Source: JALOOE01 sp964423545 (GTDB lineage Bacteria > Chloroflexota > Anaerolineae > CG2-30-64-16). Taken from it: 22,026 bases of DNA. Of the stretch, positions 21,426 to 22,026 are shown one piece after another; within the stretch, counting starts at the first letter, position 1; each line of letters opens with the position of its first letter. The notes below the pieces were generated by a model, which saw only the letters and a program-made list of their open reading frames with translations, did not search any database and was not told the origin of the DNA. The stretch spans positions 1-22,026 of the forward strand of contig CAYRFV010000063.1 in assembly GCA_964423545.1 (NCBI GenBank), written 5' to 3'. A program made the translations under genes and the position numbers.

Positions 21426-22026
21426 CTAGCTCTTCCTGGGCGCGCCGCATTGCGCGCAGAAGCGATCGGCAGCGCCGAGCTGGCGGCCGCACTGCGTGCA
21501 GAACGCGGCCGGTGCGCTGCGCGCCTTCTGAGGCGTCTGGGCGGGTTTCCCTGCCGGCTGCGCGGTGACGGGAGGCGCGGGGGAGGCCGGACGGATGCGC
21601 CAGAACCAGACCATTCCGGCGCCGGCCAGCATGACCACCCCTAGCCCAATCAGCGCGATCGGCAGCCAGTCGGTCGATCGGCGCGCCAGCGGCTCGGTTG
21701 CAGGGCTCGAGGCGCCAGCGCCACCGCCATCGATCCTTGCCTGGGCGACGGACAGTCCCTGATCGCCCTTGGTGTAGCGGATGCTCACAGGCAGCTTCTC
21801 GCCGGCGCTGAGGCTGTTGCGCTCGACCAAGTAGGAGGTGAAGCCATCTGCCCCTTGGACCGTCCGCTGTGCTGGCGGCGTCACCGCAAAGGCGTTGGCG
21901 CGCGCAGGCTGCTGAACCGCCAGCTCCAACCTGCGGATGGGATAGGGCGCTTCGAAGGTGTAGTCGATCTCCCGCTGATCGCCGCTGACCGGTCGATCCA
22001 GGTAGTACTCGAGCTGAAACGTAGGG
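21426..22026 (-). CDS. Exported-domain membrane protein with C-terminal zinc ribbon, 5' end outside window
   Basis: The frame is open to the window edge; about 200 residues are visible. The leading part (FQLEYYLDRPVSGDQREIDY, then TFEAPYPIRRLELAVQQP) reads like a beta-sandwich domain likely outside the membrane. A membrane helix follows (DWLPIALIGLGVVMLAGAGM), then a Pro/Ala-rich linker and a zinc ribbon CTQCG-x7-FCAQCG near the C-terminus. It would thus be anchored with the ribbon on the cytoplasmic side. It ends 8 nt before ccmH, so the two are probably in one operon. I do not recognise a named family; a cytochrome c maturation accessory role is inferred from position, and from the shared zinc-ribbon ending with the protein after ccmF. 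Confidence 0.75.
   Translation of the reverse strand, partial: PTFQLEYYLDRPVSGDQREIDYTFEAPYPIRRLELAVQQPARANAFAVTPPAQRTVQGADGFTSYLVERNSLSAGEKLPVSIRYTKGDQGLSVAQARIDGGGAGASSPATEPLARRSTDWLPIALIGLGVVMLAGAGMVWFWRIRPASPAPPVTAQPAGKPAQTPQKARSAPAAFCTQCGRQLGAADRFCAQCGAPRKS

Overview
The window is GC-rich, chromosomal-looking bacterial DNA with 15 intact or window-truncated genes and one broken gene. It has no RNA genes, CRISPR array, transposase or phage genes that I can see. Several features recall Chloroflexota (Chloroflexi): a large secreted Asp-box protein with a C-terminal 'RGFGKVWRE' domain, zinc-ribbon membrane proteins beside cytochrome c maturation genes, a receiver-like/DUF3052 fusion, and a GlnE-type enzyme carrying ACT domains. 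This assignment is inferred from family recall; no marker gene is present to prove it.

Layout. (1) 1-2820, plus strand: the 3' part of a two-domain GNAT acetyltransferase, a beta-lactamase-fold serine hydrolase with the 'VHDENA/GHAGLFSTA' signature, and an overlapping BadF/NAGK-type sugar kinase. The last two look like a small amino-sugar or muropeptide salvage pair. (2) 2821-3084: a convergent intergenic region holding a ~120-bp nested inverted-repeat element. (3) 3085-6112, minus strand: a near-consensus promoter reading into a frameshifted CBS-domain gene, then an MFS transporter, an LsrG-like monooxygenase and an iron-type alcohol dehydrogenase, spaced like one operon. (4) 6158-9773, plus strand: a divergent near-consensus promoter and an 1186-aa secreted beta-propeller protein. 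(5) 9789-22026, minus strand: a long co-oriented block. In transcription order it holds a truncated exported zinc-ribbon protein, ccmH, a Nudix hydrolase, ccmG/dsbE, ccmF, a CcmI-like zinc-ribbon protein, the GlnE-ACT-ACT-GlnE protein, a lipoprotein solute-binding protein, the receiver-like/DUF3052 protein and an Eis-like acetyltransferase.

How the genes fit together. ccmF, ccmG and ccmH are the haem-ligation and apocytochrome-reduction end of System I cytochrome c maturation; the haem delivery genes (ccmABCDE) are not in this window. The most notable gene is the 1261-aa nitrogen-regulation-type enzyme. It has two GlnE-type nucleotidyltransferase halves joined by a linker with two ACT domains, and a strong internal Shine-Dalgarno plus in-frame ATG at the junction, so a second, shorter product could be made. 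Other points of interest are the promoter whose predicted start coincides with the ATG of a now-broken CBS gene, with a palindrome in its spacer, and the nested inverted-repeat element.
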